This document shows positions 9,006-22,200 of a DNA stretch of 64,000 nucleotides, in pieces (within the stretch, counting starts at the first letter, position 1; each line of letters starts with the position of its first letter). Under the pieces are notes generated by a model. That model was not told the origin of the DNA, searched no databases, and saw only the letters and a list, made by a program, of their open reading frames with translations. The stretch covers positions 992,001-1,056,000 of the forward strand of contig CANJKZ010000013.1 of the NCBI GenBank assembly GCA_947471745.1, written 5' to 3'. Source of the DNA: Closterium sp. Naga37s-1. Its lineage: Eukaryota > Streptophyta > Zygnematophyceae > Desmidiales > Closteriaceae. The translations under genes and the position numbers were made by a program.

Positions 9006-10640
9006 AGCACTGCCCTCATTCGGCGACCAGCCGTACGTCAGCAGTCGCTGACGACCTGGCGCGAGTCCGCTGCTGCATCGGTGGCGGCCTCCTGCTCCTG
9101 GTACTTGGCGAATGCAGCACCTGCTGCTCCTGACGCGGATACGCAGCATCTGCACGGCAACACTTGGCGCTTGGCGAGTGGTGTCAACATGGCAGCAGCG
9201 GCGTGCCTTCTCCATCGTGAGTAACCTTCCACCGTGTAATATTATTCTTTCACTACTTGACCAGCTCCTCCGTGTTAAACACTTCATCCCTTGTGTTTCT
9301 TTTATCATCACCTGCAGCAACGGATAGTGGCGCATGGCGGCAGCAGCTCCTGCAGCATCACTCGGCCAGCAGCAGTGGTGGCCTGCAGTAGCAGAAGCTG
9401 GTTCACACGCACGGCACCAGCACCTCCTGGCGGATCTGTGCCAGTGCTAATCGGACTGCACCTGTAACTGTTGGCCAGCACCAACATGACGGTGAGTTGA
9501 TCCTTAGCTCTCTCCCCCTGCCTCGTCGTGGCTGCCTCGTATTCCTTGTGCTTGCAAAGCCCTGTGACGACTTCTCACTTTATCTTGTTATGTCCCCCCC
9601 GCCCACACCAGCTGGCGAACGGGAGCTTCTGCGGCTGGCGGACAGGAACACCTGCCGGGAAGCAACAGCTGCAGGACTTCTCTAGCACCAGCTCTTAGCA
9701 GCAGCACCAGCTCTTAGCGATCTGCACCACGCCCGCACTCAGCTGTTGCGGCAGCACCAGCACCACCTGTCGTCCTGCAGCAGCACTTGGCGGCTTCACC
9801 TGGCGGGCTGCACCTGGCGGGCTGCACTAACAGTAGCTGGTGTTGCAGCAGCAGCCAGCGGCCTGCATTAACAGCTGGCATCTGGACCAGCACCTTGCAC
9901 TCTGCAGTAGCAGGCGACGGTTTGCAGCACCAGCAGCCTGACAGCACCAGCAGCTCCTTCCGACCTGCAGCAGCTACCGTCGGCCTGCAGCACCTTGGAG
10001 CTGCACCTCGCGGGCTGCACCTGGCGGCCTGCAGCAACAGCAGCTGTCGTCCTGCATGACCAACAGCAGCTGCCCCATGGTAAGCTGGCAGACCGGGGGC
10101 TGTATCTCCTGTAGCTCCAGCACTTCCTTGTACACTTTTGTCCTTGATCCAGTAGTGTAGTCATCCATGAATACCCTTGTATTATATTAACGTCTTCACT
10201 TGTGGTGTTTCACTCCCCCTGAAACCAACAGGCAACGGCAGCTGGCGGACTGCAGAGGCAGCTGGCGCACGACTGCAGCAACTGTTGGCGACCAGTAGCA
10301 GTGCCAAACCACCAGAGAGTTGTCCCCACTTGTTCAATAATGATGCAGTAGGTCTTCTGTCGTATGTCGCTTGACCGTTGTGAAACATGAAAGTGAACTT
10401 AAACTCATAACTCTTGCTCCATGCTGTGAGATACTCCATACTCCACACTCCTCCCCCCCTCACCCATGTGTTTGTATTCACAACGTGTGTGATCATGCAC
10501 ACGGCTGCAAACACATGAGTGAGGTTGTGGAGTTACGTAACGCCTTGTTGTCCAGCACGCCTCGAGAAGCTCGCACATGCGTGTGCAATACCTGCACCCT
10601 TTGGCTGATTGTTGACAGATCCTGCTCCAGGGGGAATCGG
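9006..10640. other. Non-coding CAG/CTG-rich tract between two LTR elements
   Basis: The left part (to about 10.06 kb) is made of degenerate CAGCAG, CTGGCGG and TGCAGCAC words, like 1-443. The right part (10.06-10.64 kb) has mixed composition and may be decayed retroelement sequence, but I could not recognise a domain in it. No host gene is visible. Confidence 0.5.
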
Positions 10641-13451
10641 CTTGGTGAGGTAATCTGCTCCTTGCTAGATTTGCCCCACCTCATTGTTCGCATCACCATC
10701 ATTCTCCGACGGTACAGAGACATCTGTTGCAGGCAAGTCATTTGATGCAGCACTCCCTTTTTCTTTGGTTGTAGTGACTTCATCAGCTCCGAGTAAGTCC
10801 GGTTCTGTGGAGTCTCCTTTATCTACCACAGACCTTTGACCTTCTCCCCCTGAAGTCCACACCGCAACGTGAGGTGAGACTTCATCGGCGTGATGCTGCA
10901 AAGATCCAGCGCCCGGCAGCATGTCATCAAAGGAGCGCGGTGAGTGAGTGTCCGTCACGATCGCCTTGTGTGCCAGTCGGTAGGTAATGGGCACTTGAGC
11001 AGAATGTCCATTCAGCCTTCCATTACCATCCACATTCGATGCTTCATCATCATGTCCAGATTCATTGGCAGAAGCAAGTGCTGGCTCATATTCCACCAAG
11101 AGCACTCCATGCACGTTTTTGCCAAGTCCAATCCGTACACACCCATCACCATCAGGCATAGTGATTTCGGTGTCTCCATCAGCAATGGTGTTCATGTGAG
11201 CCCCCTTTTTCAGTAGTTGACAAAAGGAGAGGAGGTTGCTCTTCAAACCGGGTACGTAAAGGACGTCAATGTACCGGACCGTTGTCCCATCGGGTGCCGC
11301 TGCTCTGATTGTGCCCACCATTGAGCTGCTCAGAGTGCTCCCATCAGCAAGCTCCACATACACAGGTTCGTTCAGCTCCTTCAAATTCTCGAACCACCTC
11401 GTGTCCGATGTCATATGTTGGCTGCAACCGCTGTCCAGCAACCACGAAAACCCTCCAGTCTCGGATAAGGCCGCTTGTGGTGACCGAATTGTTGCAATAC
11501 ATGTGACGGTGCGCTTGGTGCTTGTCTCGGCTGTCCCTTGCCCTTTTGACTCATTGTTGTCACCACGCTTGGGGCTGCCACTCTTTCGAGGCGAGGTCGA
11601 ACGGCTGTTCCCGGTGCGTTGATTTGTTCTCCCTCGTTCCCATCCTTGTGGTGCCCAACCTGGAGGTGCCTTGAGACACTTGGAAAACGGGTGTCCAGAA
11701 TGCTTGCAGTACCAACACACGAGAGGTGAGCGTCTTCCTCCTCCATTGTTGCCATTTGTGTTCTTCATTTGCATCCCTTCGTTTGACTTTTCCATATTCA
11801 TGTCATCGTAGTCCCCGGTGCGCTCCTTTCCTGGTGAGTCTCCACGTGCTTGTCCAGCCATGGGTGGAGGACGTCGATCACGGTTAGTCCTTGTGATAAG
11901 ATCTTGGTAGCGTTGCTCTTGAATCATCATCCGCTGCAACGTGTAGCTGTCCGTTATGTCCTGCAACATAGCCGCATGATTTAGTTCTTCCCATTGCGCT
12001 GGTAGTCCGGTGAGAAGATTGAGCGTGAACGTGTCCTCATCCACCATCTTCCCCGCCAATGCCAACTTGTCCCGAATCGCCGTTGCGCGGTTGACGTATT
12101 CCTCCACTCTTTCCTGACTCCCCATTTTCAGGTTGTCCAATTGCCTTTGGAGAAACGCCTTTGCCACCGAATCTTTCGCCTGGTAAGTCTCCATCAGGTA
12201 CTCCCATGCTTCGAATGCCGGACTGTACGATTCCTGAAACACGTCCAATGCAGCTGAATCGTTGCGCTAACGCTGTGCAATAGCACCCAAAATGCTAGCG
12301 TTGCACGTTGTGAGTAGTCCGCTTGCAGAATTTCCAGCCGCTCCATTGCATCTCGCACGTCGCCATTTGCCATGGAAACGGGGTATTGAAGAGTGACAAA
12401 GAACTCCCACAGGTTTGTCATGCGTGCGTTCATACGAAACCGAAGAGCCCACTCCCGGAAGTTAGTGCCGTCGAACGGAGTAGTGGTGAACGCCTTGTCC
12501 ACCGTTGCTCCTACCATTTTGCGTGACAACCGGTCCTTGTCTTCTTCCGTGTACTCGCGGGGAGACGGGTCGAAGAGAGTTGGCACGGTAGACGGTCGAG
12601 GTAGTTGTACCGTGCGTTGTGTGCCTTCACGTTCCACCATTTCCACTTGGTCACGTCGCATAACACCACTTGACTGCATCCCGTGTCCCATGCGCCCCAT
12701 GCTCCGTGCAGGTACAGCTCCCATTTGAGGCCGCGGTGCACGAGGAGGTATGGCACTTCCGCCAAAGAGGTGAGGTCTGATCATTGGGGAAACTCCAATG
12801 GGATGAGTATTAGTGGCCAATCGTCGAAGTGGGGGAGCACCAATAGTGTAGGGTTCAAATCCCACACCTTCCACGTCCACATGACTCATTGTGCCACTCT
12901 TTTCACCAATCTGCCCTCTCATGTGCATTCCCACGCTAATCCCATCACCATGCTCCATTTCATTCAGCCCACTCCCATACTCATCATTCCTCCCCCGTGC
13001 TTCCCTTTGCATGGTTGATTGAGGTGCGGGGTTCGAGCTCTCCTCTCCTTGGAAGGATGCATCCCCCTCTTGGGATGACTCTCCTCCTTGAGGTATGCTC
13101 CCTTCCCCTTCACGCTCAACTCCTGCATGCACATTTGAAGCGTGAGTTTGGTTAGTACGCAGAGTGCTTGATGGAGTGTGTGATGTCCTTGACTGGATTG
13201 GCTTGTTGAACTTCGCCCTTAATGACGCTTGAAGTGCCGGTGGTGCCCTTGCAATCATGTTCTCCAGGTGTTCATGTTGAAACAAGATTGCTTCTTCAAA
13301 CGCCTCGTATCCAGCATCGACTTCACCGTCGAACCGTGCCATGCCTTCAATCCAATCGTTGCTTCTTGCTATGCCAATTTGCTAATGTGCCTGTCCAATG
13401 TGAAGTGTAACAGGTTTCTGACCAAATTTTGGCAGCATGCCCCCTAGAGTA

Positions 13452-13463
13452 GCTCTGATACCA
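13452..13463 (-). promoter_or_regulatory. Primer binding site of the copia fragment
   Basis: On the minus strand this reads TGGTATCAGAGC and abuts the LTR at 13464. Confidence 0.85.
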
Positions 13464-13784
13464 TGCTAGAAAGGCATAGTGCCGTCGTAGCGGAAGCCTT
13501 GATTGTAGAATAGATAGCAAGAGAAACTTGTAACTGAAAAGATTCATAACAATGGAATGATTGTGGCATCATACAGCATGGTATTTATGCCTGTAGCTAC
13601 TCCTCCAGAATGACCCCATCCACTCCAATAATTGTACCACCAATAATGGCAACTCCAATAAAGGAGTACCAATAATGCAGCCCCTACAATAATTGTACAA
13701 TTATTGTAGGACCTGGAGTCTTATAAGGAGGATTACACTAAAACCTAACAGCATATAACTTTCTTATACTTTGTATTTCCAACA
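13464..13784 (-). repeat. 5' LTR of the copia fragment
   Basis: 321 bp bounded by TG and CA (plus strand TGCTAGAAAGG to TTTCCAACA). The partner LTR is not in the window, so the outer end at 13784 rests on the terminal dinucleotides only. Confidence 0.65.
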
Positions 13785-14061
13785 GTGCCTAATAAGAACG
13801 GCTCATGATTTTTAAAATAGCAACAGCAAATATATTCTACAACAATATAAACTCATAAACTCTCTAAACTCGCCGAATGTATTGCAATATATATGTTACA
13901 AGAGGGTGATCAGAAATATGGTGTTGAAAGACTGATTGTGAGGATGATGTGGTCACGTTTAAATGTCATTCATAAAGGATCTATATGTACCTTGCAGTCA
14001 CCAACTGCATATAACATGTACAAAGCGTGATGTTTCACATATTGGAATACAGTAAACGGTG
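13785..14061. other. AT-rich spacer
   Basis: No coding or repeat signal is visible. The stretch is more AT-rich than its surroundings and probably holds the 3' untranslated region of the gene to its right. Confidence 0.4.
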
Positions 14062-15581
14062 CTATGAGGCAGCAGTTCCGCTCTTCCTCCTGAATACAGC
14101 ACCATTATCGTTCCACATAGACCATGACAGGTGCCACCCTCGTGGGGTAGTAGAACTCGGCCGCCATAGCTCCACTCTCCTTCCGTGCTCGACTCGGAAA
14201 CCTGCTCAAGCCATGAAGCAAGAGTGCGGTTGCGGTTAGATAAACGCTGTATGAGACGCTGTATAAAGAATTTCGTAAAAGGCGTTGGCTTTCTGGCCGC
14301 CGGCTTCAACCAGCAGTCATTCCGAGTGTGAGTAGAATCGGCAATGCTTACGCACCTTGGTCATCTGCGATCGTGTAGTTCGATCGCACGAGGGCGGCAT
14401 ACGATCGCGAACCGGAGATCAGCTTAGTGTCAGCATCTTGTAACACCGCGATTTCCCCCACGCTCACCGTCAACGACAGCTGCGACCACTTGAATTCCTG
14501 CGCGTCCAAAGAACGAAGTTGGTAAGAAAGCATTAGGGTTCTGAATGTGAATCAGAACAGGGAATTGGCGGACAGGCAAAAAACCAATTAACTATAGGGG
14601 GCTTGCCTTAAGCAGGTTCGTTTTCTGTAGCTCCGTCGCAAGAGTGATGCTGTCAGAACCAGGAGCCATGAGCGTCACGGCGTCGGGACCGAACAGGATA
14701 GACGAGGCCGACGCCACGTCATCAGCCTCAAGAGCAGACACAAACGCACTCCACGCCTTTTGAACGTAGAAACGCACATCTCTCTGCTGCGGCTCCTCGT
14801 CACGACCTGCCTTCAAGTATTCCTCGTTGTCTCTCCTCGCCGTTTTGACTTCGTCCTGGTGGCCGAAATGGTCATCCATTTTAAGAACGCTCGGAATGCG
14901 ATTCCTGGCTTCCGCTTCCGTTTTTTCTGACTCCAGAGCTGCTCTTTTGGCGTCAGCAATTACGGATGCATTCGCAGAAGTAGCAGTCAGTGGAACACTT
15001 TTCGACGCGCCTCGCGTTTTCTCGTCGCGTGTTTGCCACATCAGCCAGCTGATGCCCCATTCAGAGCACTCCTGGTCTGTATCATCCTCGGTCCGTGTGA
15101 TATGTTCCCAAAATGCAAGAAACCTCCCTTTGTTGTTGTCACTTTTAATATTTGCCGGGCTTGGCGCCGATTGGAGCGAGCCGAGGACGACGAGGGCGTT
15201 ATTCGCGGGCTTGTAAAGGCTGTTGAGGATGCGATAGGAGTGAAGAGTTTCGACAGTGAACGTCGCGCAGCGAAGGTGTCTAAGGGCGTGTTCCTTATCT
15301 CGGGGCGTGAACATAATTTGCTCGTCTTTTCCGGGAGCCATTAAAACGGTCCGTGGCGAAAAGACGCGGCGACTGGACTCTCCGCGAAAGCGTAAGACCT
15401 CGCTCAGCCCCGCCGCAACGCACTTTGCGGCGACAGATTGCGACGTGACTTTCTGTTTTCCAGGCGATTCGCCGGAATGCACGGACGGCAGGGTGCGAGC
15501 ATGGGAAAGGGTGAAGCTGCTGGCGAAGATGACCACTGCTAGTAAGGGAAGCTGCAAAGCGGGAAACGAACTCGCAGCCAT
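14062..15581 (-). CDS. Secreted protein with two NTF2/SnoaL-like domains, copy A
   Basis: Three exons (15581-14607, 14497-14356, 14201-14062) give about 418 residues. Residues 1-28 form a signal peptide (FPALQLPLLAVVIFASSF then SHA). Two similar modules follow. The first has FRGESSRRVFSPR, a VLMAPG step and a FTVETLHSYRILNSLY strand; the second has AWSAFVSALEADDVASASS, VTLMAPG and ends VELWRPSS then GWHLSWSMWN. The alternation of an F/W helix, an MAPG turn and WHLSW strands fits the SnoaL/NTF2 fold, which includes enzymes and binding proteins, so the activity is unknown. Intron 1 has a GC donor (AAG then GCAAGC), whereas the paralogue at 16494-18142 has GT there. Exon 3 was placed by comparison with that paralogue. 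Confidence 0.75.
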
Positions 15582-16493
15582 TGTGCAAAGTGGAAATAAT
15601 TTAATTCGGAAAGAGTAGAAAGAGTCACTCTCTGGTGCGGCTGTTCATTGCCAATGGTTTGTATGCAACACAATGCCCTCGCGGCGTGTGTTTTCCTGCG
15701 CTTGATCACCATCGTAAGATGAGGTTCGATCTCGCCGAACACGGCGCCGGGAAATTCTGGAGTCCTGACGGAGTTGGGGAGCCGGCAGGTCCAGTTTCTC
15801 TGCTCCCGCCCTTCCCTCCCCACTTTGCCTTTGGTTCTGGAATGCATCCCACCGCCATGCATTTTAGAGCAGGCTGGGTACGGGAACGCGTTGTGGGTGA
15901 AGGTCAATCAATGGCGGTCTAGAATGTACGGCTGGAACTCGCGGAGGTAGCACCTACGGCAAACACTCTGACTCCACACATTCCGTACCAGACAGAATCC
16001 TTTATCTGCTGTACATCAGCTGGTTCAGTAGGATACAGTGAGCTGCGTAGTATATTTCTCTGGGTTTCTGCATAAAATCTCGTGGTTGAAGGTTTAGGGT
16101 GGCCTGCCCTGAAATCAACCGAGCAGCCCTCCCCCGCTCGCTCTCCAGCAAGTAATGTGGAGGTGGGGGAACCAGGAACGGCATTCATGGGATGGGATGG
16201 GAGTCTGCCATCCCGTCGCTCGGCAGCACCCTGGGGAGGGCCTTTCCGCTTTGACCCATTTCTGAAGGCAATTTCTCCTTGACCCATCCTCATTTCCATG
16301 TCGGTGGAAATTGGGAGAAAAAGCGTAAATCTGGCTGTAATTCAGCTCGCCCACTACACCTACTTACTCAGAATAAAGACATCAAATAACTAAATATCAT
16401 GTTCCGCCTATAAATAAAACAAATGGTACTCGTAAAGCTATATAGGTACTTCCGCACCCTATAAGCTATTTGTAATGGCTCTGATTCATCTGC
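15582..16493. other. Spacer between tandem paralogues
   Basis: The stretch probably holds the promoter of copy A (left) and the 3' untranslated region of copy B (right). I see no coding sequence, and no reliable TATA element. Confidence 0.4.
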
Positions 16494-18142
16494 CTACAGA
16501 TTAGAAAATACTTGGTTGTTGTCGTGTGGAACAAACTTATCGTTTTCGTATGCAGCCATGGCCTCCTCCCTTGTAAGCACACGGCCATCACCATTCCACA
16601 TGGACCATGACAAGTGCCACTCTCGCCCATTGGTAGCACTTGCCCGCCATAGTTCCACTCTCTTTCCGTGCTCCACGTCTATGCCTGCACATGCCAAGTG
16701 GTGAAGCCAGCAATGAAATAAGCAGGGTCAGAAAATGGATTCCGCTTGAGGGTTTCAAGTCGTGCAACGTATGCTGTCAGACTGGTCTCACGTACCTTGT
16801 GCATTTGCGATGCTGTATGTAGATCTGACGAGTGCACTGATAGTCGATGATTCCGATCTCTGCGTGGACTCACTTCCTTTTAGCACTGCTACTTCCTCAA
16901 CCATCACCGAGAGTGAAAGGTGCGATGCCTTAAATTCCTGCATGTCCAAAGCTGAATTATGTGAGACATCGAGACACAAATGCTCCTGGAAAAGAGAACA
17001 AAAGGTTGGCATCCCTCATAAGAGGGAGCTTAGTGTGATGAGCTTGTAACGACAAGACAGCAGAATGGGGAGGGTGGGCTTACATTGAGCAGGTTTGTCT
17101 TCTCCTGTTCTGTCTCAAGAGTCATGCTGTCAGCACCAGGAGCCATGAGCGTCACGACGTCGGGACCGAACAGGCTAGACGAGGCTGATGCCACGTCATC
17201 GGCCGCGAGAGCAGACACGAACGCACTCCACGCCGTCTGGACGTAGAAGATCACATCCGACTGCTGCGGCTCCTCACCTTGCCCCAGCGTCGCCTTCACC
17301 TGCGAAGGCTCATTCAGCTCCTCGTGCTTGTCCCCGTTTGTAGCTTCCTCGTTGCTGCTCTGCGCCGACTTGACATCGTCCAGGTGTCCGAAGTCATCGT
17401 CCATTCTGAGAACGTCTGGACTGACGTCTGTCGGTTCTGCTGCCAGTTGTTCTGACGCCTTCGCTGCCGTTTCGAGGTCAGGAGAGATGGGGGAATCGGC
17501 GGAAACGTTAGCAGTGAAAGGAACCCTTTTCGCGGGAACGCCGTTTTCGTCGCGCCAGCTGAGACCCCATTTGGAGCAATCCTCGTTATAAGCGTCCTCA
17601 GCCGGCCAAACTTGGTCCCAGAAAGTGAGGAACCGCCCCCCAATTTTGTCACTTCCAGACTCAGCGCCAGGCGCGGACGAATGGACGGATCCAAGGACAA
17701 CAAGCGCGTGATCTGCGGGCTTGTAGAGGCTGTTGAGGAGGCGATACGATGTTACGGACTCGACAGCGAACGACGGATTAGGGATTGAGTCGCTAAGGCG
17801 TCTCAGGGCGTCCGCTTTATCCTGAGGCCCGAAGGACGTCCACTCGTCGGCTCCGGGCGCCATGAAAATGCTTCGCGTCGAGAACACGCGACGACTGGAC
17901 GCTCCGTGGAAGCTGGAGAGCTCGCTCAACCCCGCGGCGACGCATTTTGCGACATTGCCGCCGCGATTGGCGGCAGTGCCCGCATTTGGTGGAGTAAAAG
18001 TGCTTGCCGCTGCGGGTAAGTGCGGTATTCTCTCGGAGCCGCTGTGCATGGACGGCAGCCATCGCGCGCGAACGATTGAGGAGCTTGTTGTTGTGAGCAC
18101 CAGGACGAGCAACAGAGCGGGGACAGGTGTTGTCGCAGCCAT
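16494..18142 (-). CDS. Secreted protein with two NTF2/SnoaL-like domains, copy B
   Basis: Three exons (18142-17084, 16937-16796, 16684-16494) give about 463 residues. It is a tandem paralogue of the gene at 14062-15581, with the same intron positions and phases. It has a signal peptide (VPALLLVLVLTTTSSS), then a first module with IFMAPGADEW and FAVESVTSYRLLNSLYKPAD and a second with AWSAFVSALAADDVASAS, VTLMAPGADS and WHLSWSMWNGDG. An acidic segment of about 90 residues lies between them. Exon 2 could start earlier at 16985, which also keeps frame and has a better pyrimidine tract. I prefer 16937 because only that acceptor works in both copies. The protein is probably exported or vacuolar; its ligand or substrate is unknown. 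Confidence 0.78.
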
Positions 18143-19213
18143 GGTTTCGATCGAAAGTAGGTACTACTACTGGAGTATGATACGCCAAGAGACGATGAGC
18201 TGCGATCATATAGTTTCGTGGCTTGTCGTCTCTGCTCATCGAATGCGGCAGAACCTGCGGGGCGGGCGCTTCCCAAAGCAGCCCTTTTTCCTGTTTGGCT
18301 TCGTCGGCCATGGGGACGGACGTATTCGCGCCACGTTTTTCCCAAGTCCGAGGAGGTCAACCGATACCACGGTAACGCTGCTCAGCATTGTGGTCTTGCT
18401 GGCGAGGCAAAGGCTGTGACTGCTGTACTTTTCTCATTGTTGGATAGCTTGTGCTCACGGCTATGTTGTTGATTACGCATATGTGCTGGCGGTGATAATG
18501 CGTGTTGGCGCGTGGGACTACTCTACTGTGCGGAATCGCTCTGCTGAATCAGCTAGGGGGCAACTTTTGACAAAACTGGGCGTCGGGCGACAGTGATTCT
18601 TATCTCTTTTCGGCATCTCTGACTCGCCCAGGAATCGAGTGGAGAACAACGTGCGATGCTGGTTTTGTTTTTCAACAACACCCTCGACACGGATTGTTTT
18701 GGTTTCGGTTATGTTTTAAGCAGTCCAGCAGTCTTTTTGTTATGAAACAGAATGCCAACCAGAGGTTATGACGCCCCCTTGGTGTGGGTCGGCCGCCACT
18801 TATCACATTTCATCCAAAATAAAAAGGGGATCTGCGTTGAACGCCCGCAATCCATCTTATACACAATACACAGTACTCCGCGGATAGCTGTAATCTGGCT
18901 ATGCATTTGGCTGGCCGGGACAAAAGCGACAGATTTACCAGCTGTCCGGTTGTTCTGAGGATTCACGGAATAAGCAGCTCCGCTATTTCTTCCACTTCCT
19001 CCTGATGCTTACGATTTAGTTGTCTGTTCAGGCTGACTATGTGCTGTGAAACAGTGGCATCTACATAAAAGACGAAGCCAGCGTGAGTGAAGATTGGCAG
19101 AATTATTTTCTTCCAACAAATTTAGACATTAAGGCACATGAGCACGCAACCACCATACATTTGTTGCAACCTAGACGCATTGCTGCAGATGCTGGCCACA
19201 TCTAGTCAAGGCT
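18143..19213. other. Spacer between copy B and RPL17
   Basis: The left end should carry the promoter of the gene at 16494-18142, with a weak TATA-like CTATATGAT near 18205 on the minus strand. The right end is the 3' untranslated region of RPL17. Nothing else is recognisable. Confidence 0.4.
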
Positions 19214-22200
19214 TTAGTTTGCGAGCCTGCTCTGCTTCTTCGTCTTGCGGCTACCCTCCTCAGCCTGTTTCGGAAAAAAAAAACAGGGGAGAAATTATTA
19301 ACCAGAAGCCAAAACGAGCTGCAAACCACCTCATTGACTCCCCTTATGAAGAAACTCTACACCATCTCAACACCTTATATTTTTGTGAATGTGAATACTC
19401 CAGCATACTTTCTGTGAATGTGAATGGAGACTCACCTCTTTCCTGACCTCCGCCTCCTTCTCTGAGAGAATCAACTCGATGTGGGACGGGGACGACATGT
19501 AGGCTGCACAGAACCAAAGGGGCAGAGAAGAGACGGTAAGTATGGGAAACAGAAAGGAAGGGGAGGGGGAAGGACAGGAAAGGGGGTGGGTATAACTAAG
19601 AGGGGTGGGTTTAACTAACAGTTGAGCTTTCAGGTGATTGCAGGGACGGACAGGGCTGTGGGCTGCATAATTTGAAATGGCAAAAAACTTGGACATATGC
19701 ATTAGAGATTGAAAAACAAAGGCTTGAAGGTGGCATAAATCGGCTTGTATGGGCTGTGGGGCAGGGATGGGATGCAGAGGCTGCACACATTTGAAGGGCT
19801 GGGCAATGGAAAGAGCGGGTGGGAGGAGGGACGAGCGTGTGGGGGGTAGGATGATGGTACGGTTGTGGAAGGCAAAAAAGGCTGGGAAGGGGCAGCGCGA
19901 GTCGCGGAGGGGCGCGGTGGGGGAGGGGCGCAGTGGGGAGGGGCACGGAGAGGGGGGATGTGAAATGGGGGAGGGGCGCAGTGGGGAGGGGCACGGAGAG
20001 GGGGGATGTGCAGTGGGGGAGGGGCGCAGTGGGGAGGGGCTTGGCACTCACGGTTGATGCGACCGTGCGCGCGGTACGTGCGGCGGCGCTGCTTGGGCGC
20101 GCGGTTGACCTGAATGTGGCTCACGTGGAGCGAGTCAACATCCAGCCCCTTCACCTGGTGGGGGGGAGAGAGAGGGCAAGAGAAGGAAAGAGCGCGGGAA
20201 AGAGGGGAGGGGTAGACACAGGGCAAAGGAAGGTTCGCTTGAGTGACCTGAATGAGGCTCACGTGGAGTGAGTCGACATCCAGCCCCTTCACCTGATGAC
20301 GGAGAGACGGCGGGGAGGGGCGAAGGGGGGAATGGGGCGAAGAGGGCGGAGAGAGGGCGGGGAAAAGGGGGGTGAAGGGGGGAACGGACTCGGAAGTACA
20401 AAAGAGGGGTTATTTTCGAGTCCTGGTTGACCAATGTTCACGTGTTACGGTACAATAAGCATGCAAGATCCTGGAACGTCTTCGAGATTGTCACGTTCTG
20501 AAACATAAGACTCCAGACGTTCTAAAAACCTGCCCCTCTCGAGTCGCCCCGCGTGCCACCCTCCACCAGTCCCGTTCTTCCTCTTCCGTTTCTAAGGCCT
20601 CCAGGCTTAGGCGCCCACTCTCCCACTTCCGCTTCCACTCAGTTCCACTTTAAGGCGTCTCAAACCTCTTTTCCAACCATCAGTCCCACGCTCCCTCTTT
20701 TCCGTTTCTAAACCCGAAGCGGCAACCACTCTCCAAGTTCCTCTTTCACCACCGTTTCGCGTCCGCTTCGCCTCTGTCCCCACTACAGCTTCCGCTTCCG
20801 ATCCCGCTAGCGGTGCCGCGTTCCCTTCCGCTTCCGTTAACGCTACCGCTTCCGCTTACGCTTCCGCCGCTCTCACGCCCAGTAACAACAGAACCGTTAC
20901 GGCACTCTACCAACATCCCTAAAACTTAGTCTGCAAATGTGCTTGCGCGACAGGGCGCGTGACTCCACACACTGACGTCACGAACTACGAATCGAACGGT
21001 TTACAGCTTCCGATCACTAGGCCCGCTCCTCTGCAGAACAACCCCTGAACCCCAATCTCCTGTACTGAATTCCTCTTAAATAAGAGCCTACGACCTCGGG
21101 GCTGCTCTCGGGGGTTCGTGAGCAGGTTCAGCAGGAAGCGAGCGAGCGTATAGCAGACTGTAAGTTAAACGCCTTCAATGCGCCCCTTAAGCGCCACTGA
21201 CCTCGGCGTTGCTCTCTGCGTTCTTGAGCAGGTCGAGCGGGAAGCGCGCGGACTTGGGCTACAAACGAATCCACAAACATCCTCAGTACCGACGAGCACC
21301 GAAGGGTACCACCGGGCAGCGACGTACCTCGGCGTTGCTCTCGGCGTTCTTGAGCAGGTCGAGCAGGAAGCGCGCGGACTTGGCGGGCCAGCGGCCCTGG
21401 CCGTTGGTGTGCACCAGCTTCACCTGCGCCGTGCGCCCCACGCCGCCGCAGAAGCGGCGGAACGGCACGGCCTGCTTGTGCGCGATAACGTCCTCGAGGA
21501 ACCGCTTCGCCTTGGTGAGATCCAGGTGCTTGATCGCCTGGGCTGTCTCGCGCGTGTTCTGCGGGGGGGGGGCAGAAAGCAAGTGGAGCGAGAGTGGGGG
21601 GAGGAAAGGGGCAACGGAAAGGGGGAGGGGTAGGAAGGTAAGCCTTGGTAAGGTTCATTTGATTCATTCTGCGCCGTCTCACGCGTGTTCTAAAGGGCGG
21701 GGAAGGAGGGGGGGAGGAGAGGTGAGGGGAGGGGGGAAGAGTGGGGGAAAGGGAATAACGGAAGGAGGAGGATAAGCCTTGGTGAGGTCCATTTGCTTAA
21801 TGGCCTGCGCGACTGAACGATTGGCAAGCGGAATGGAATGAGGAAGGGGGAAGAGGGAGGGCGGGGGAGTAATGAGGGAAAGGGAGAGGGAGGGCGATGG
21901 CTGTCCAGTACGCGCAACAGGAGGTGTGAATGTATCGAGACCCGAGGGGGATGCTAGAGGACAATTATAACGAGAAACGGGTATTACCTTAAAGTGGACG
22001 CGGAAGTATGAGCCTCTCGCCTTGCATGCTGCAATTCGGGTCGAGCAGAGGGACGCAGAAGGGTGCAGAGAGATACAGAGGGACGAGCAGAGGGAGGGAA
22101 GAATGGGGGAGAGAGGGGGGAGGGAGAAGGACGAATGAGGGAACGGCAGGGAGATGTGAGAAGAGGACGAAAGAGCGCGGCTCCAGGACTAAGATCGCTC

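Larger units (their letters stand above)
10640..13784 (-). mobile_element. Broken minus-strand Ty1/copia fragment (5' LTR, gag, protease)
   Basis: Reading leftwards from 13784 there is a TG...CA LTR, a perfect tRNA-iMet primer site and a gag region with the UBN2-type copia core (AFLQRQLDNLKM, LLTGLPAQWEEL). A zinc knuckle CWYCKHSGHPFSKC and a copia protease with DSGCSQHM and GLKSNLLS follow. No integrase, reverse transcriptase or second LTR is seen, so the 3' half is missing. The gag is interrupted at least once. The element is older than its neighbour and belongs to a different copia family, one that has a UBN2-type gag. Confidence 0.88.

Noticed and set aside
10060-10640. Possible integrase or reverse transcriptase remains of the minus-strand copia fragment
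   Set aside because: A short MDDY-containing peptide near 10.1 kb looked suggestive, but no second motif supports it.
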